From Candidatus Burkholderia humilis (lineage in GTDB: Bacteria > Pseudomonadota > Gammaproteobacteria > Burkholderiales > Burkholderiaceae), in assembly GCA_001184405.1 (NCBI GenBank), contig LFMX01000001.1:1-64000 (forward strand): a stretch of 64,000 nucleotides of DNA. Direction: 5' to 3'. Shown in pieces: positions 9,372-18,758 of this stretch (the stretch's first letter is position 1; each line of letters opens with the position of its first letter). The notes under the pieces were generated by a model, which was not told where the DNA came from, made no database searches, and worked only from the letters and a program-made list of their open reading frames with translations. A program made the position numbers and the translations under genes.

Positions 9372-9794
9372 GACAAATCCTGTTAAATCGGCTGAGTAGC
9401 CCAATATGATGACCGCTTTCTAAATTCGGTAGCGATCGCCGTCCGTCGGTGTATCGCTGACACGGAACATACAACTGGGTGGGGGACGTTCATATCATTC
9501 ACTTCGCCCTTGAGATGCGCCCTTCGACGCGCGACTGCCGATGGCGTCAAGGTCGACGTGTGCCGACTGCATCGGGCAGCACGCGGCCACTTTCTACCAC
9601 TCGACTAGGGTACAAGACCGCCACTCGAGCGGCCGATTCAGCTTGAAACCAGCCCGGATGATCAACTCGCGCTTATCGGCCATAGCGGTCACTTGCTTAG
9701 GCACACTTGAATGTCAGCAGTATCGCGAGTTGGGGACCTCGGCGGCTTGTAGTGGCTGAGCGCCCCCTTCCTGCCTCTGCCGCCCATCGCTCTT

Positions 9795-9875
9795 GGTAGA
9801 GTCGAGATGCGGCGCGGTAGCGGTAGATTCGGTTTGTTTGTTGCCGCGCCTTTCGGTTTGCGGTGCGCGAATAAA
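9795..9875 (+). repeat. Divergent copy of the GGTAGAGTCGAG element
   Basis: Begins GGTAGAGTCGAGATGCGGCGCGG and continues with a diverged TTTGTTGCCGC(G)CCTTTCG region, matching in order the element at 17962-18087 and 21320-21475, but with only about one tandem unit and several substitutions. It lies in a 9372-9963 stretch that otherwise contains no supported gene. Confidence 0.6.
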
Positions 9876-9963
9876 CGGCAAGGAATGTTCGTGGCATTTT
9901 CATCTGTGATCCCGTGCAGCTTCTGGAAGAATAGACAGCCTATCAACCCCTCTCGAACGACGC

Positions 9964-10953
9964 ATGGACGGCAGAATGAAGGCTCGCGACGAAAGAGTGG
10001 CTTCCTCTCGGAAGCAATTTGAAGAAATTGTTTCCAAGGTCAGTGAGGCCAGGCGGCAACTTGCGACGCAACTAGCCCCTATCGATGAGCTGCGGCAGCA
10101 GTTCGCCGTCTCGCAGGCCGCCAGCCTGGGAGCGGTTACCGAACTGTTCCAATCTTTCGAATCTGCGACAGCCCCAGCCAATAAAGCGATGGCAAACTCT
10201 ATCGCCCAGATGAGAAAACAATCGGAGGCGATTGAGGCTTATCGGGAACAAGTCTCGGCAGTTGCCGAGGCACTCAAGATGCCGTCGATGCCGGGCTCGT
10301 ACGCGCATCAAATCGCTGAGATGCAGAGCCTGCTTGCATCGGTTTCGCGAAGCCCTGAGGTGTTGCAGGAACTGCGAGAAGCGGCCTTAGCTTCACTGGG
10401 CATATAACCGCGACGTTCTCCGCTACTCTTGAAGGTGTGTCAGGAAGCGTTACTGCTGCCGTGAACGCGAGCGCCGCTGCTAATGCAGCCGACTTGCAGC
10501 ACCTTTCACAATCGCTGTCCTCGGCCAATTCGTTGACCGATGTCCTGCTGCGACTACTGCCGTTCATTCGCAAGCCCGGGACGTTGGCAGGCGCACTAGC
10601 ATCTTCTTGTATTGCCGAACTACCTCGCAAGCCAGATACCGCCGATATCCAGCCTGATAACGCTGATCACACAGAGCCCTAGGGAGGCTTGGAAGGACTT
10701 GCAACAAGAAGCTAAAGATAAACTGTCATCTGAGCAACGCGACGCACTTCGTTTTGTCTCTGCAGCGTCGCTTAGAGTACATGCGACTCCGAAGCAAAAA
10801 GCCCAAGCTACAGCCGTGCTTCCGTTCGGGACGATAGTTGCTGTCCAGCAGCGCATGGGCGACTGGGCATTTGTGATTTACAAGGGCCGGATCACAGAAG
10901 AAGAAGCGGAAGGATGGGTCCTAGTGCGCTACCTGGGCAAGTTTGCTAAGTAG
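9964..10953 (+). pseudogene. Coiled-coil protein with C-terminal SH3-like domain, two frameshifts
   Basis: Three consecutive frames appear to be one gene of about 330 codons. Part 1 (9964-10400) is helical and coiled-coil like (Ser/Arg/Gln-rich, QFEEIVSKVSEARRQLATQL). Part 2 (10405-10610) continues in another frame as ITATFSATLEGVSGSVTAAV and a Leu-rich segment. Part 3 (10625-10953) ends in an SH3b-like domain: LRVHATPKQKAQATAVLPFG, QQRMGDWAFVIY and EGWVLVRYL. No other domain is recognised; the SH3 end suggests a surface- or peptidoglycan-associated, or phage-derived, protein. An alternative is two overlapping genes, but the hydrophobic continuity across the breaks argues for frameshifts. Confidence 0.5.
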
Positions 10954-11199
10954 CATTTGTTGTACTGGCCGGAGAGAGGCGTTCGCTCCGCCGTCACAAA
11001 CTAGCATGCGGCCTCGATTGCCTCTGTACCATCAGCCGTTTTCGCCCAGACCGGTGATCTAGGACGCGCGTAGCTGGAAGTCTAGGAATAGGGCGATCGA
11101 TGCTGCGCTGGAAACGGCGCGGCATCGATCCCAGTGGTCCCCTTGTATCTTTAAGCCTCGGACCAACTCGGGTAACCCGATAGCCTTCGGGGTGATGTT

Positions 11200-12309
11200 T
11201 CAAGCCCGTCTTTGAGCGTAGGGTGCCTGGGTTGGACCGTCCTTTCTTGCAGCCCGAACGGTTGTAAGCGTGGCTGGACGCATTCCGGAAATTGAGAATG
11301 CCAAAAGAGAAAGCACGCCGAGATTCAGTGTGTCATGGGAACTTTCGAGGAGTAAATCGGCTAGCCTTCCGACTAAGGCATCAAATCCTTCGAAGTCGCC
11401 CGAATTGGAGGCGCTATGTTGGTTAGTGGGACGTTCTTTCACTTCATCTTCAAGCCGGCGTATTTGCTCGAACACAGCCAGGTCCGATTCTGTGGGCGCC
11501 CACAGTAAGTCCGGAATGACGGCGCACGCGTCGGCCGTGTGTTTGAAATCACTCTCTCGAAGGACAGTCGGCAGATCTTTGACACTGAGTGCGTCGAGGC
11601 GAAGAGCCGGCTGTTGAAACTCCCGTAGCGTGCCGAGTTCGGTTGTGCCGAGTACCAGAAAGTAGGACCAGTCGAAGAATCTGACGTCAATCGGATCGTT
11701 TATGTTTTCCTGGTCGGGCTGAGTAGGCTGGCTTAGATAAGCGAGAAACTCCGCCAACAGTGAGTCGGATACGGCACGCCGCAAATTCGGCAAGACTTCA
11801 GGTGTCGAGTCTAAGCCGACGAAGACTGCAATAAGCGAGCGATGCGCGAGCGCACGGCGAATCTCAGTAATGCCGGCATGCAATTGCGTCTCCGACATTT
11901 CTGGAGCAACGACTGCAGGTGTCTCATCTCTCAAAAGCGCTAAAAAGTTATGAACTAAATACTTCATGCCTCGAAACGCTACTGGCGCGATCCAGCGGCC
12001 ACACGGAATTACAAAGATGTTCCGAGCCGGAGGATTGCCAAGATGTTCGTCGGCTGAATCTAGTGAAGTGGCAAGCAACTCTGGCAACTTTTCTGAAAGA
12101 CGTACTGCTAGCGCTTCTAAGCCCGTCGGCGCGCCCGGTGCGACGATGCACTGAACTGATCTGCCACCATTTTTCTGGCTGAGTCTTGAGACGAGTAGCT
12201 CTTCCATCTCCTGACGCTTGTCTGATTCAAAGTAAGTCCGTCGCTGCAGCATCAAGGCATGCTCGGGGTTTTCAACAATCGATGTGACCCCTTTCGTGAT
12301 GAGCGTCAC
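11200..12309 (-). CDS. Unrecognised accessory protein, possible degenerate NTPase
   Basis: A 369-residue open frame whose ATG overlaps the stop of the upstream gene by 4 bp, so the two are translationally coupled. Possible NTPase-like landmarks: QCIVAPGAPTGLEALAVRL where a P-loop would lie (it lacks the GKT/S, so no intact Walker A), a hydrophobic strand ending in acid (SLIAVFVGLD), and YFLVLGTTELGTLREFQQPA followed by LRLDALSVKDLPTVL, which recalls the sensor region of STAND/AAA-type ATPases. The last 25 or so residues look unlike the rest, so the C-terminus may be truncated. I do not recognise the family; a defence or regulatory role is only a guess from context and layout. Confidence 0.45.
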   Translation of the reverse strand: MTLITKGVTSIVENPEHALMLQRRTYFESDKRQEMEELLVSRLSQKNGGRSVQCIVAPGAPTGLEALAVRLSEKLPELLATSLDSADEHLGNPPARNIFVIPCGRWIAPVAFRGMKYLVHNFLALLRDETPAVVAPEMSETQLHAGITEIRRALAHRSLIAVFVGLDSTPEVLPNLRRAVSDSLLAEFLAYLSQPTQPDQENINDPIDVRFFDWSYFLVLGTTELGTLREFQQPALRLDALSVKDLPTVLRESDFKHTADACAVIPDLLWAPTESDLAVFEQIRRLEDEVKERPTNQHSASNSGDFEGFDALVGRLADLLLESSHDTLNLGVLSLLAFSISGMRPATLTTVRAARKDGPTQAPYAQRRA

Positions 12310-13043
12310 AAACTCGTCGATCGCTCGCCAAAATGCCTTCTTTTAAGCTTGTCGGGCGTCATTTTGAAGCTCGATGCAACTTGGCGGTACCGATCTCCAA
12401 AGTAGCTGTTGAGGAAGCGACATGCCTCCTCAAGGGCATCGGTGGCGTAGCTTCTAACCTTGACTTTCTCGGCGCGCTCAAGTTGCCGCTTAAGTGGCAT
12501 TGCCCCAGTGCCGCCTACGTTGCCAAGTTGTTTGAACCAGGCTGGAAAACCGGCTGCATCAATTAGTTCCTGTGCCAAGATCTCAGGTGTTTCGAACCGA
12601 TCTTTTTGGTTGCACCGGTCCAGAAAGAACGTCTTTAAGGTCGCGACGATCAGATTCCAGCGAAACTGCATCCCAAGTCCGATGTCGTCTATGAGCGTGT
12701 CGCGGAACCGTGCTATCGGACCATGCCCAGAAAGACAAACAGGAAACCCGTCGGGCGCCGGCAGTTCGTTCTTCTCAGCCTGTAGAAGCAGCGCGTGCCA
12801 CAATTCGCGTATACGCCCCTCGTCATACGGGGCTGTTTTATTGTATAAACTTGGTGTTCCGGGCGAAGATGTGTCCTCGGAACCAAAGGGATTAATTTCT
12901 TTGTTCACCGCCTCTCTCCCTAAATCTCCAACGAGGCTGTTCGCCCTCGACTGTTTCCAGCATTCCGCCGCAGAGGCATGTCCATCCCTCGAAAGCAGAC
13001 GAATTGACTGGGCTTCCCTCAGCGGAGGGTAGTACCTAACCAA
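12306..13043 (-). CDS. Unrecognised protein, first gene of a two-gene operon
   Basis: A 245-residue open frame, mainly charged and helical, starting MVRYYPPLREAQSIRLLSRDG. No catalytic motif or membrane segment is evident. It contains a LKTFFLDRCNQKDRFETPEI segment and a basic C-terminus (KMTPDKLKRRHFGERS) that may bind nucleic acid. Its TGA overlaps the ATG of the 11200-12309 gene (ATGA), so the pair forms an operon and probably a functional unit. The surroundings are IS remnants and other orphan genes, typical of an accessory island. Confidence 0.45.
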   Translation of the reverse strand: MVRYYPPLREAQSIRLLSRDGHASAAECWKQSRANSLVGDLGREAVNKEINPFGSEDTSSPGTPSLYNKTAPYDEGRIRELWHALLLQAEKNELPAPDGFPVCLSGHGPIARFRDTLIDDIGLGMQFRWNLIVATLKTFFLDRCNQKDRFETPEILAQELIDAAGFPAWFKQLGNVGGTGAMPLKRQLERAEKVKVRSYATDALEEACRFLNSYFGDRYRQVASSFKMTPDKLKRRHFGERSTSL

Positions 13044-13205
13044 ACGTGCGACATTGCTCGCAAACGTTCTCGTAGCAGGATTTCAAAAATCCCTGATTGT
13101 TGTGTCCAATGAAAGCAAGCTGATTGACGTCCCAAGCAGCCAATCGGCCAGCGGATTCTCGACGGTGCGCCGGGAGCTGCGACACGCTGCTGTTAGAGAA
13201 CCGTC

Positions 13206-13405
13206 ATGGATACACACATCCTCGAAACGATTGTCTCGGCGTTGCTCGAATTGCTGATGGCCGTGTGCTATACGGCCTTGTCATCAGGAAGGTCGAGAAG
13301 CCTAGCCACGAGATGCTCCATTTGCTTCTTTTCGCGTTGTACTTGGCGGGCTTCGGCTGCAAGATTGTTTTCCTCGCGCTCGAAGGAGTTCGCTACATTA
13401 CATAA
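13206..13405 (+). pseudogene. Small two-helix membrane protein with a frameshift
   Basis: ATG 13206 reads MDTHILETIVSALLELLMAV, a hydrophobic helix, and after a frame change near 13280 the adjacent frame continues IRKVEKPSHEMLHLLLFALY and LAGFGCKIVFLALEGVRYIT to TAA at 13403. Together about 66 residues with two transmembrane segments. No family is recognised; the hydrophobic continuity supports a single small gene with one indel. Confidence 0.4.
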
Positions 13406-14682
13406 CCGCGCGGTGGCCGCGATCCGTTCATGAAACATGAAAGACCCGTGGCCGCGAACGCAACAAGCTTTAACAGTGCAACGTGTGGCAAGGTAAGTCG
13501 CGCGTTCCTGTTCGAATGTGCGGCAACACACAGTTTGATTACCTCGCAGTTTCTGAGGTAAAGCACGCCTTAAACGCATGTCACATTCATCTTAGCCGGA
13601 CAAAAACGGTGCGCTTCAAATCGAAATAAAAATGTAAGGTTAGGTTTGACAGCGGACCACGTGGACGCGGCCGTGTCATCCGGAAGCGGCGCATAGTCGA
13701 TACCGTACGTTTTCAGCTGCGAGACCTAGACCTTGCCGCTTTTCGAATAGGGTGCCCATCGCCCATCGGTGTGTCCCGCTCATATCTTTCTCGACGTCCT
13801 CCAACAATGCGGCTAAATCGCCGTCTTAAGAACCCGTCAACGAAGAAGGTTGTCGCTTGAGAAGATCGCGAGCGATGTCACGCGGCGAGCGCCATCCAGG
13901 GGATGATTAACCGGAAGAGGTCATTAATCCACCGGCGAACCCGGTCAACATGCACGGTGAGATTCCTGGGCTTCGTCAGCAACCGGTTAATATGCCCGTG
14001 GTGAAATCCACTGCTATCGCTGTTCGCCGAGGCGACACCGCGGCTGGATAAATCCAGCGTGAACTGTAGTCGGTCGTGATCGTTGACAATGTCGTCATTC
14101 TCTCTCCATGGGCGTATGTGATTTTTTGGTTGATTGGGAAGGATAGGAATTCTCGCCTTTGAATTTCTCTCTTGCATGTCGACAGAAGGCGGCAACTTGA
14201 CGTAGTTTGGCCACAATCCGTCACACTAAGCTTGGCGCCAAAGCATCAACGTGAATTCAGTCTCCGCATTTGTCGTGACCTAGATGAGCAATGCTGACTG
14301 GCGCCTGCATCTTCGAAACAGGTCTGTTTGGTCTCGGTGCGCGGGGGCGTGCCAATGAGCGCACGCACGCGTCGATTCCGTTGGCATGAATGCGAGCTGC
14401 ACTGCACGGCACAGCGCCCGACAGGGTCAATAATTTAAACGCGTCGCCGCTGTTCCGAGTCCGCAGGAATTTTCGAACCGCGCCAAGGCATGCGGTGCCT
14501 GCGCAATTGCGAACGTTGTTTGAACGTCTTCCTGTCGTGGGCCGCCAGCACTCGCACCATAGTTGAGGCGGTAGCCCGGCGCTTAAAGAGTCGGCTGTGT
14601 CCATCGAAACTTGTGGTTGCTCTGTGCTCGAGCCGGCTAGCCAATCCGCTTGTAATTTCAGTTGCCCGATAAGAGCCAAGAG
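13406..14682. other. About 1.3 kb without a supported gene
   Basis: Several open frames exist on both strands, but none has a recognisable domain, plausible start or continuous hydrophobic pattern. The stretch ends at a copy of the 119-bp repeat. It may hold unrecognisably decayed genes. Confidence 0.5.
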
Positions 14683-14801
14683 CCGTACATGGACGCCTCC
14701 AGTTTGCCAAGCTTTCATTCCGTGACAGCAAGAAGAGGAAGGTTGCACCCGTACATTCGGACTTTTCACGCGAGACACTTTTGCTCGCTGTCCCTGATGG
14801 G
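14683..14801 (+). repeat. 119-bp dispersed repeat, copy 2 (fused to group II intron)
   Basis: Same sequence as at 4720-4838. Its TGATGGG end directly abuts the broken inner end of a group II intron 5' fragment. Confidence 0.9.
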
Positions 14802-14902
14802 ACCTCGCGACGACGCCCTTGCGTTTCACTAGCCCTTCACCACCATCAGGTTGGACAGGGGACTCGCACCCCCCCCCAAGCTGTTGCGCATGCTCAGCGC
14901 AC
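14802..14902 (-). mobile_element. Group IIC intron, 5' fragment
   Basis: On the minus strand the sequence starts GTGCGCTGAGCATGCGCAAC and matches the first 101 nt of the intron at 25081, apart from one extra base in the G/C run. GTGCG is the conserved 5' end of group II introns, and the start lies directly after the T-run of a terminator, the preferred target of group IIC introns. The fragment ends at GCGAGG, where the 119-bp repeat takes over; the remainder and any intron-encoded protein are absent. Confidence 0.75.
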
Positions 14903-14931
14903 AAAAAAAGCCCGCTGATGTGCGGGCTTCG
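14903..14931 (-). terminator. Terminator used as group IIC insertion site
   Basis: Minus strand: GAAGCCCGCACATCAGCGGGCTTTTTTT, a 9-bp GC-rich stem followed by seven T, then immediately GTGCGC of the intron. It probably ended the response-regulator gene upstream at 15035. Confidence 0.85.
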
Positions 14932-15034
14932 AATCCATATCACAAGAGGAGACATGGATAACTCTAGCCTCAAATTTGGGGCAACGCAACATCTTTTGGT
15001 TATACTGCGTCGCAATGTCGCAACGGCGTGTAAG

Positions 15035-15403
15035 TCAAGGCTGCGTCATTGACAGGATGAAAAGCAGCTGATCGGCTGAGATCGGTTTGACTGACGAGAT
15101 GCATGTCGAAACCGGCGTCCTGCGTCATTTCGCGATGCTGCGGCTGGCCCCAGCCGGTCAGCGCGACGAGCAACATGCCCGCGCCGTTCGGCAACCTGCG
15201 CAGCGCACGAGCGGCGGCGAGACCGTCGAGCAGCGGCATGCCGAGATCGAGAATCACCACGTCGGGTCCGAATTGCGCGGCCACTTCGACGGCCTGCGCG
15301 CCATTCCCCGCGAGCGCGACTTCGTGACCCATGCCGTTGAGCAGATTGGCGAGGCCGGCGAGCGCATCGTCGTCATCGTCGGCTATCAGGTGCGCTTGCT
15401 CAC
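15035..15403 (-). pseudogene. CheY-like response regulator receiver protein, frameshifted
   Basis: Single receiver domain of about 120 residues. Acidic cluster ADDDDDALAGLANLLNGMGH, phospho-acceptor region PDVVILDLGMPLLDGLAAAR, conserved Thr in LVALTGWG and, in the shifted frame, the conserved Lys in HLVKPISADQLLFIL. Two lesions: a base change of frame next to the GTG start (15403), and a tandem duplication of four bases (GTCA GTCA) immediately before the KP motif at about 15085, which puts the end out of frame. No output domain, so it would have acted through protein contacts; the partner kinase is not in the window. Confidence 0.8.
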
Positions 15404-15410
15404 GATGACC

Positions 15411-15841
15411 TCACCGGGAACCGTAAATTTCGAGCTTCAGTTTGTTTTGCCCCGCCTGCGCCGCCGTGATTTCGGTGCGCGCGCCCTTCGCGCCCAGGTA
15501 GAAATGCTGGCGCGCGGGCGAATTCTGATCATGCGTGGCATCGGGCAGACACGAGGCGATATCGGCGGCGGCGCCTTGGAACGCGTCCGCGCTCGATCCG
15601 CTGTGCGGCGTCCACGTGCATTGGTAACTACTTTGCGATGCGCGGCACTGCGCGTCATCGCCATACGGCAGCGCGATGGCGCGTCCATCGAACGCGGGAA
15701 GCGACGAGAAATTCGGCGCCGCCGCCACAACGTGCTTTAGCGCGCCGCATGGATTCGGCGTGTCGTCGCCTGCGCGGAAGTCGACGCGAGCACACTGCAA
15801 AGCAGTGTCGCGAACGCGGCACATCGGCGAAAGGAATGCAT
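15411..15841 (-). pseudogene. Secreted hypothetical protein, frameshifted
   Basis: ATG 15841 opens a clear signal peptide (MHSFRRCAAFATLLCSVLAS, then TSAQA). The frame then shifts near 15775 and the mature part continues as DTPNPCGALKHVVAAAPNFSSLP, with four to six Cys and a KLKLEIYGSR end before TGA at 15411. The Cys spacing suggests a disulfide-stabilised periplasmic protein. The family was not recognised. It lies tail-to-head with the response regulator on the same strand. Confidence 0.55.
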
Positions 15842-15990
15842 GGGCGTCTCCGTTCTGGTTTTTTATCGACGCGAACCGCCGGATGCCGCCTAGTGTGCGT
15901 CCACCGGTTTCGTCTGTCTGTTCGAAAGAGAATGAAGCACCGAATACGCAGCAAAATGTGCACCCGTTCAGGCAGACGAATGGGCGCTTT

Positions 15991-16581
15991 TTAGTGCCGC
16001 ACGAACGCCATCATCGCGCCGAAGCCGACGAACACGCCGCCCGTCAGCCGGTTGAACGTCTGCACGACGCTCGCGCTCTTCAGCTTGTCGCCGATGCGCG
16101 CGCCCAGTCCCGCGTACACCGCGTACCAGCTCACTTCGATGACCGCAAACGTCCCGACGAGCACGGCGAATTGCGGCGGCAGGCGCAATGAGCATCGATA
16201 AATTGCGGCAGCAGCGCGGCGGCGAAGAGAATCGCCTTGGGATTGCTGCTCGCGACCAGAAAGCCGTTGCGAAACAGCACGGACGATGAAACCGACGCGC
16301 CGCTTTGGTCGCGAATCTCGACCGCGCCCGCCTTCGCGCGCCAACTCTTCACGCCCAGCCAGACGAGATAAGGCGCGGCCACGCTTCGAGAAACACGCCG
16401 AGGCCGGCCGCCGACACGGCGAGCATCAGCACGAGCGCGGCGAGGCAGCCGGCCATCGTCGCGGTGGAGTGGCGCAGGCCGTGGCGCGCGCCGTGCGTCA
16501 TGACGAACAGCATGTTGGAACCGGGAATCGCGGAAACGACGAATACCGTAGCGACGATAACCACCAGACATGCAGGCTCAT
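15991..16581 (-). pseudogene. LysE/RhtB-family amino-acid exporter, multiple frameshifts
   Basis: About 200 residues of a LysE-type exporter spread over three frames. ATG 16581 (MSLHVWW) shifts to VATVFVVSAIPGSNMLFVMT, the conserved first helix with its P-G-P/S-N motif, then YLVWLGVKSWRAKAG and SSNPKAILFAAALLPQFID (the typical NPK...F..LPQF block), then FAVLVGTFAVIEVSWYAVYAG and the C-terminal helix ending AFVRH. Frame changes fall near 16560, 16375 and 16195. The intact family member exports amino acids through the inner membrane. An unrelated intact LysE-type gene lies at 35760. Confidence 0.85.
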
Positions 16582-16630
16582 TGCGTTCACATCAAAAAGT
16601 GACAAAAGGATCGCAATTATGCCTTTCGGC

Positions 16631-17504
16631 CTAGGCTTTTTGAGCAGCGCGGCGCGCCGTCACTTGGCCGAGCACCGTCCTTGTCGCCGTCGCCGTGCGC
16701 GAGCGCATCGACGAGGTTGTCGCGCACCACGCTCGCGACCGGCAGCGGCACGTTGATGGCATCGCCTGCGGCGTCGCGAGGCGCACGTCCTTCAGGCCGC
16801 GCCGCGCCTTGAACATCGCGGGTTCGTAGTGCCCGTCCGCGATCATCTTTCCGTAGCCCGCATACACCGGCCCCGGAAACAGCGAATTCGTGATGACATC
16901 CAGCAGCGTCTGCGATTCGATGCCGTGCCCGCTCACGAGCGCCACCGCTTCGCCGAAGCTCTCGATCGCCGACGCCAGCATGAAATTCGCCGCGAGTTTC
17001 AGCACGTTCGCGTGCTGCGGTTCCGGGCCGACGCGCCATGTTTTCTGGCCGAGCGCATCGAGCACGGGCTGCACGCGGTCGATGTCCGCATCCGCGCCCG
17101 CCGCGAGAATATTGAGCTTGCCCGCCGCCGCGACATCCGGCCGGCCGAGCACGGGCGCGGCCACATACGCGACGCCGTGTTGCCTATGCAATTCGGCCGT
17201 TCGACGGCGAGCGCCGTCGAAACCGTCGCGCCATGTTCACGTGGACCAGACCTTTCGACGCGTGTTTGAGCAAGCCGCCATCGACGAGCACCGAGCGCAG
17301 CGCATTGTCATCGGCGAGCATGGAAAAAGCGGCGTCGCCGGCGAAGGCTTGCTCGGGTGTATCGACGACCGACGCACCCTGATCCGCGATGGCGCGCGTC
17401 TTGTCGCGCGAGCGGTTCCACACGCGCACCGTGTGTCCTGCCTTGAGCGCGTTGATCGCCATTGCGCTGCCCATTTTGCCCAACCCGATGAATCCGATAT
17501 CCAT
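16631..17504 (-). pseudogene. 3-hydroxyisobutyrate dehydrogenase-like NAD(P) oxidoreductase, frameshifted
   Basis: ATG 17504 starts MDIGFIGLGKMGSAMAINAL, the Rossmann GxGxMG motif of beta-hydroxyacid dehydrogenases. After a frame change near 17210 the family substrate region and catalytic-lysine helix follow (KTWRVGPEPQHANVLKLAAN), then ESFGEAVALVSGHGIESQTLL. Further shifts near 16790 and 16690 are needed for the NVPLPVASVVRDNLVDALAHG end. Total about 290 codons, normal for the family, which reduces small 3-hydroxy/tartronate-semialdehyde-like substrates. At least three lesions; divergently placed from the Mut7-C gene 89 bp away. Confidence 0.85.
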
Positions 17505-17592
17505 GCTCGTGCTCCTGTTGATCGCTGACCGGAGCGCCAGTAGAGCACATCGCCCGGCGGCACGCTCAGGCGCACGATGCGATACTGGTTGA

Positions 17593-17961
17593 ATGATCAA
17601 CGCGCACTTTCATTTCCATCGCGAACTGAACGACTTCCTCGCCCGGCCGCAGCGCGGGCGTACGTTCGCGTGCACGTGTCCGGACGCGGCATCGACGAAA
17701 CACATGATCGAGGCGCTCGGCGTGCCGCACACGGAAGTCGAGGCGATCGCGCGCAATGGTCGCGCGGCCGGCTTCGACGTGCAGATTACGGATGACGATC
17801 TGATCGAGGTGCATCCCGCGCATCACGCGCCGCCCGGTCTGCACGGCGCGGCGCTGCTGCTGCGGCCACCGTTGCGCATCGACGATCTGCGTTTTATCGC
17901 CGATGCGCATCTCGGCGAACTCGCGCAGTTGCTGCGGCTCGCGGGTTTCGATACGTGCTAC
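17593..17961 (+). pseudogene. Mut7-C RNase-domain protein, 3' truncated
   Basis: ATG 17593 gives a ubiquitin-like N-terminal domain (FHFHRELNDFLARPQRGRTF, MIEALGVPHTEVEAIARNG) followed by the start of a Mut7-C nuclease domain (IDDLRFIADAHLGELAQLL, then RLAGFDTCYG). The family normally continues about 80 more residues with zinc-binding Cys. Here the frame runs directly into the GGTAGAGTCGAG element at 17962, so the nuclease domain is cut after its first Asp-containing segment. Mut7-C proteins are PIN-related predicted RNases. Confidence 0.8.
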
Positions 17962-18087
17962 GGTAGAGTCGAGATGTGGCGCGGTGGTATGTGGCGCGGT
18001 GGTATGTGGCGCGGTGGTAGTAGGTCCGGTTTGTCTGTTGCCGCCCCTTTCGTCTGGTGGTGCCCGAATAACCTCACCATGGCTCCG
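17962..18087 (+). repeat. Element with 15-bp tandem repeats (3 units) at a deletion junction
   Basis: GGTAGAGTCGAG, then three exact copies of ATGTGGCGCGGTGGT (17974-18018), then a constant 69-bp tail from AGTAGGTCCGG to CTCACCATGGCTCCG. The same element with five units lies at 21320-21475. It separates the truncated Mut7-C gene from the truncated ParB gene. Confidence 0.9.
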
Positions 18088-18681
18088 CTCGATGGCGACG
18101 ATCTGCACGCGGCGCGGCTGCAAGGCTTCCACTCGCTCCTCGTGTTCGGCGTCGAAAGCGGCTTCCAGTTTGACGTCGAGCGCTTCGAGACGATGTTGCA
18201 GCGACGCGATGCGCCGCGCCTCACACCGGGTTGCCTCCCGATGCTGGACCGGTGCAGTGTGGAAGGCCTGCCGTTCCACGAAACTCAGATGCGGCACGGT
18301 CTCCACCCATGCCCAGCCCTCTGCCCGCAAAGCCTCGGCGAGGCTGACGGTACGCGCGGACGCGTCCGCCACAAGCAGGCACGGTACTTCGAAGTCGGGT
18401 GCGATGCGCTTCTTTTTCGCCAGCAGCTTCAAGGCCGTGAGGCGGCGGTCACCTGCGACCACTTCATAATGTTCGCCATCGGCGGTCGCGATGACGATCA
18501 GATTTTGCAGCAAGCCGACGTGCCCGATACTGGTGGCCAGTTCGGCAACGGACTGGCGTGGTGAGCGGCGCGCGAGCAACTGCCCGAGCGGCACGAGGAT
18601 CAGGTTCCTGGCCGGATCGGCGATTTCCAGTGCCAGTGCGGCGTCCGACGTGGCGGGACGGGTATGCGTGACATGAGACAT
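18088..18681 (-). pseudogene. ParB/RepB-like partition protein, internal deletion and truncation
   Basis: ATG 18681 opens a ParB-type N-terminal nuclease/CTPase-like domain: LVPLGQLLARRSPRQSVAEL, GHVGLLQNLIVIA, EVVAGDRRLTALKLLAKKK and VSLAE. Directly after VSLAE, where the family has ENANR and the helix-turn-helix, the sequence jumps to a C-terminal segment (RAEGWAWVETVPHLSFVERQ, ASLQHRLEALDVKLEAAFDA). So the DNA-binding HTH has been deleted in frame. The end is cut by the tandem-repeat element at 18088. Such large ParB proteins occur on plasmids and integrative elements of Burkholderiaceae, next to DUF932 genes as here. Confidence 0.8.
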
Positions 18682-18758
18682 GATCGTATCTCCATTCGTG
18701 AATGAGACATCAGCGAGGACATGGAGGGGCCGGACGGTGAAAGCCCCTCCGGGTGTGT

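Noticed and set aside
14257..15015. 252-aa minus-strand frame
   Set aside because: It is a read-through across the 119-bp repeat, the group II intron fragment and the terminator; chance frame.
17974..18018. Tandem MWRGG-repeat protein
   Set aside because: The ATGTGGCGCGGTGGT units give open frames on both strands because 15 is divisible by three; the frames run into unrelated sequence, so this is a DNA repeat and not a conserved protein.
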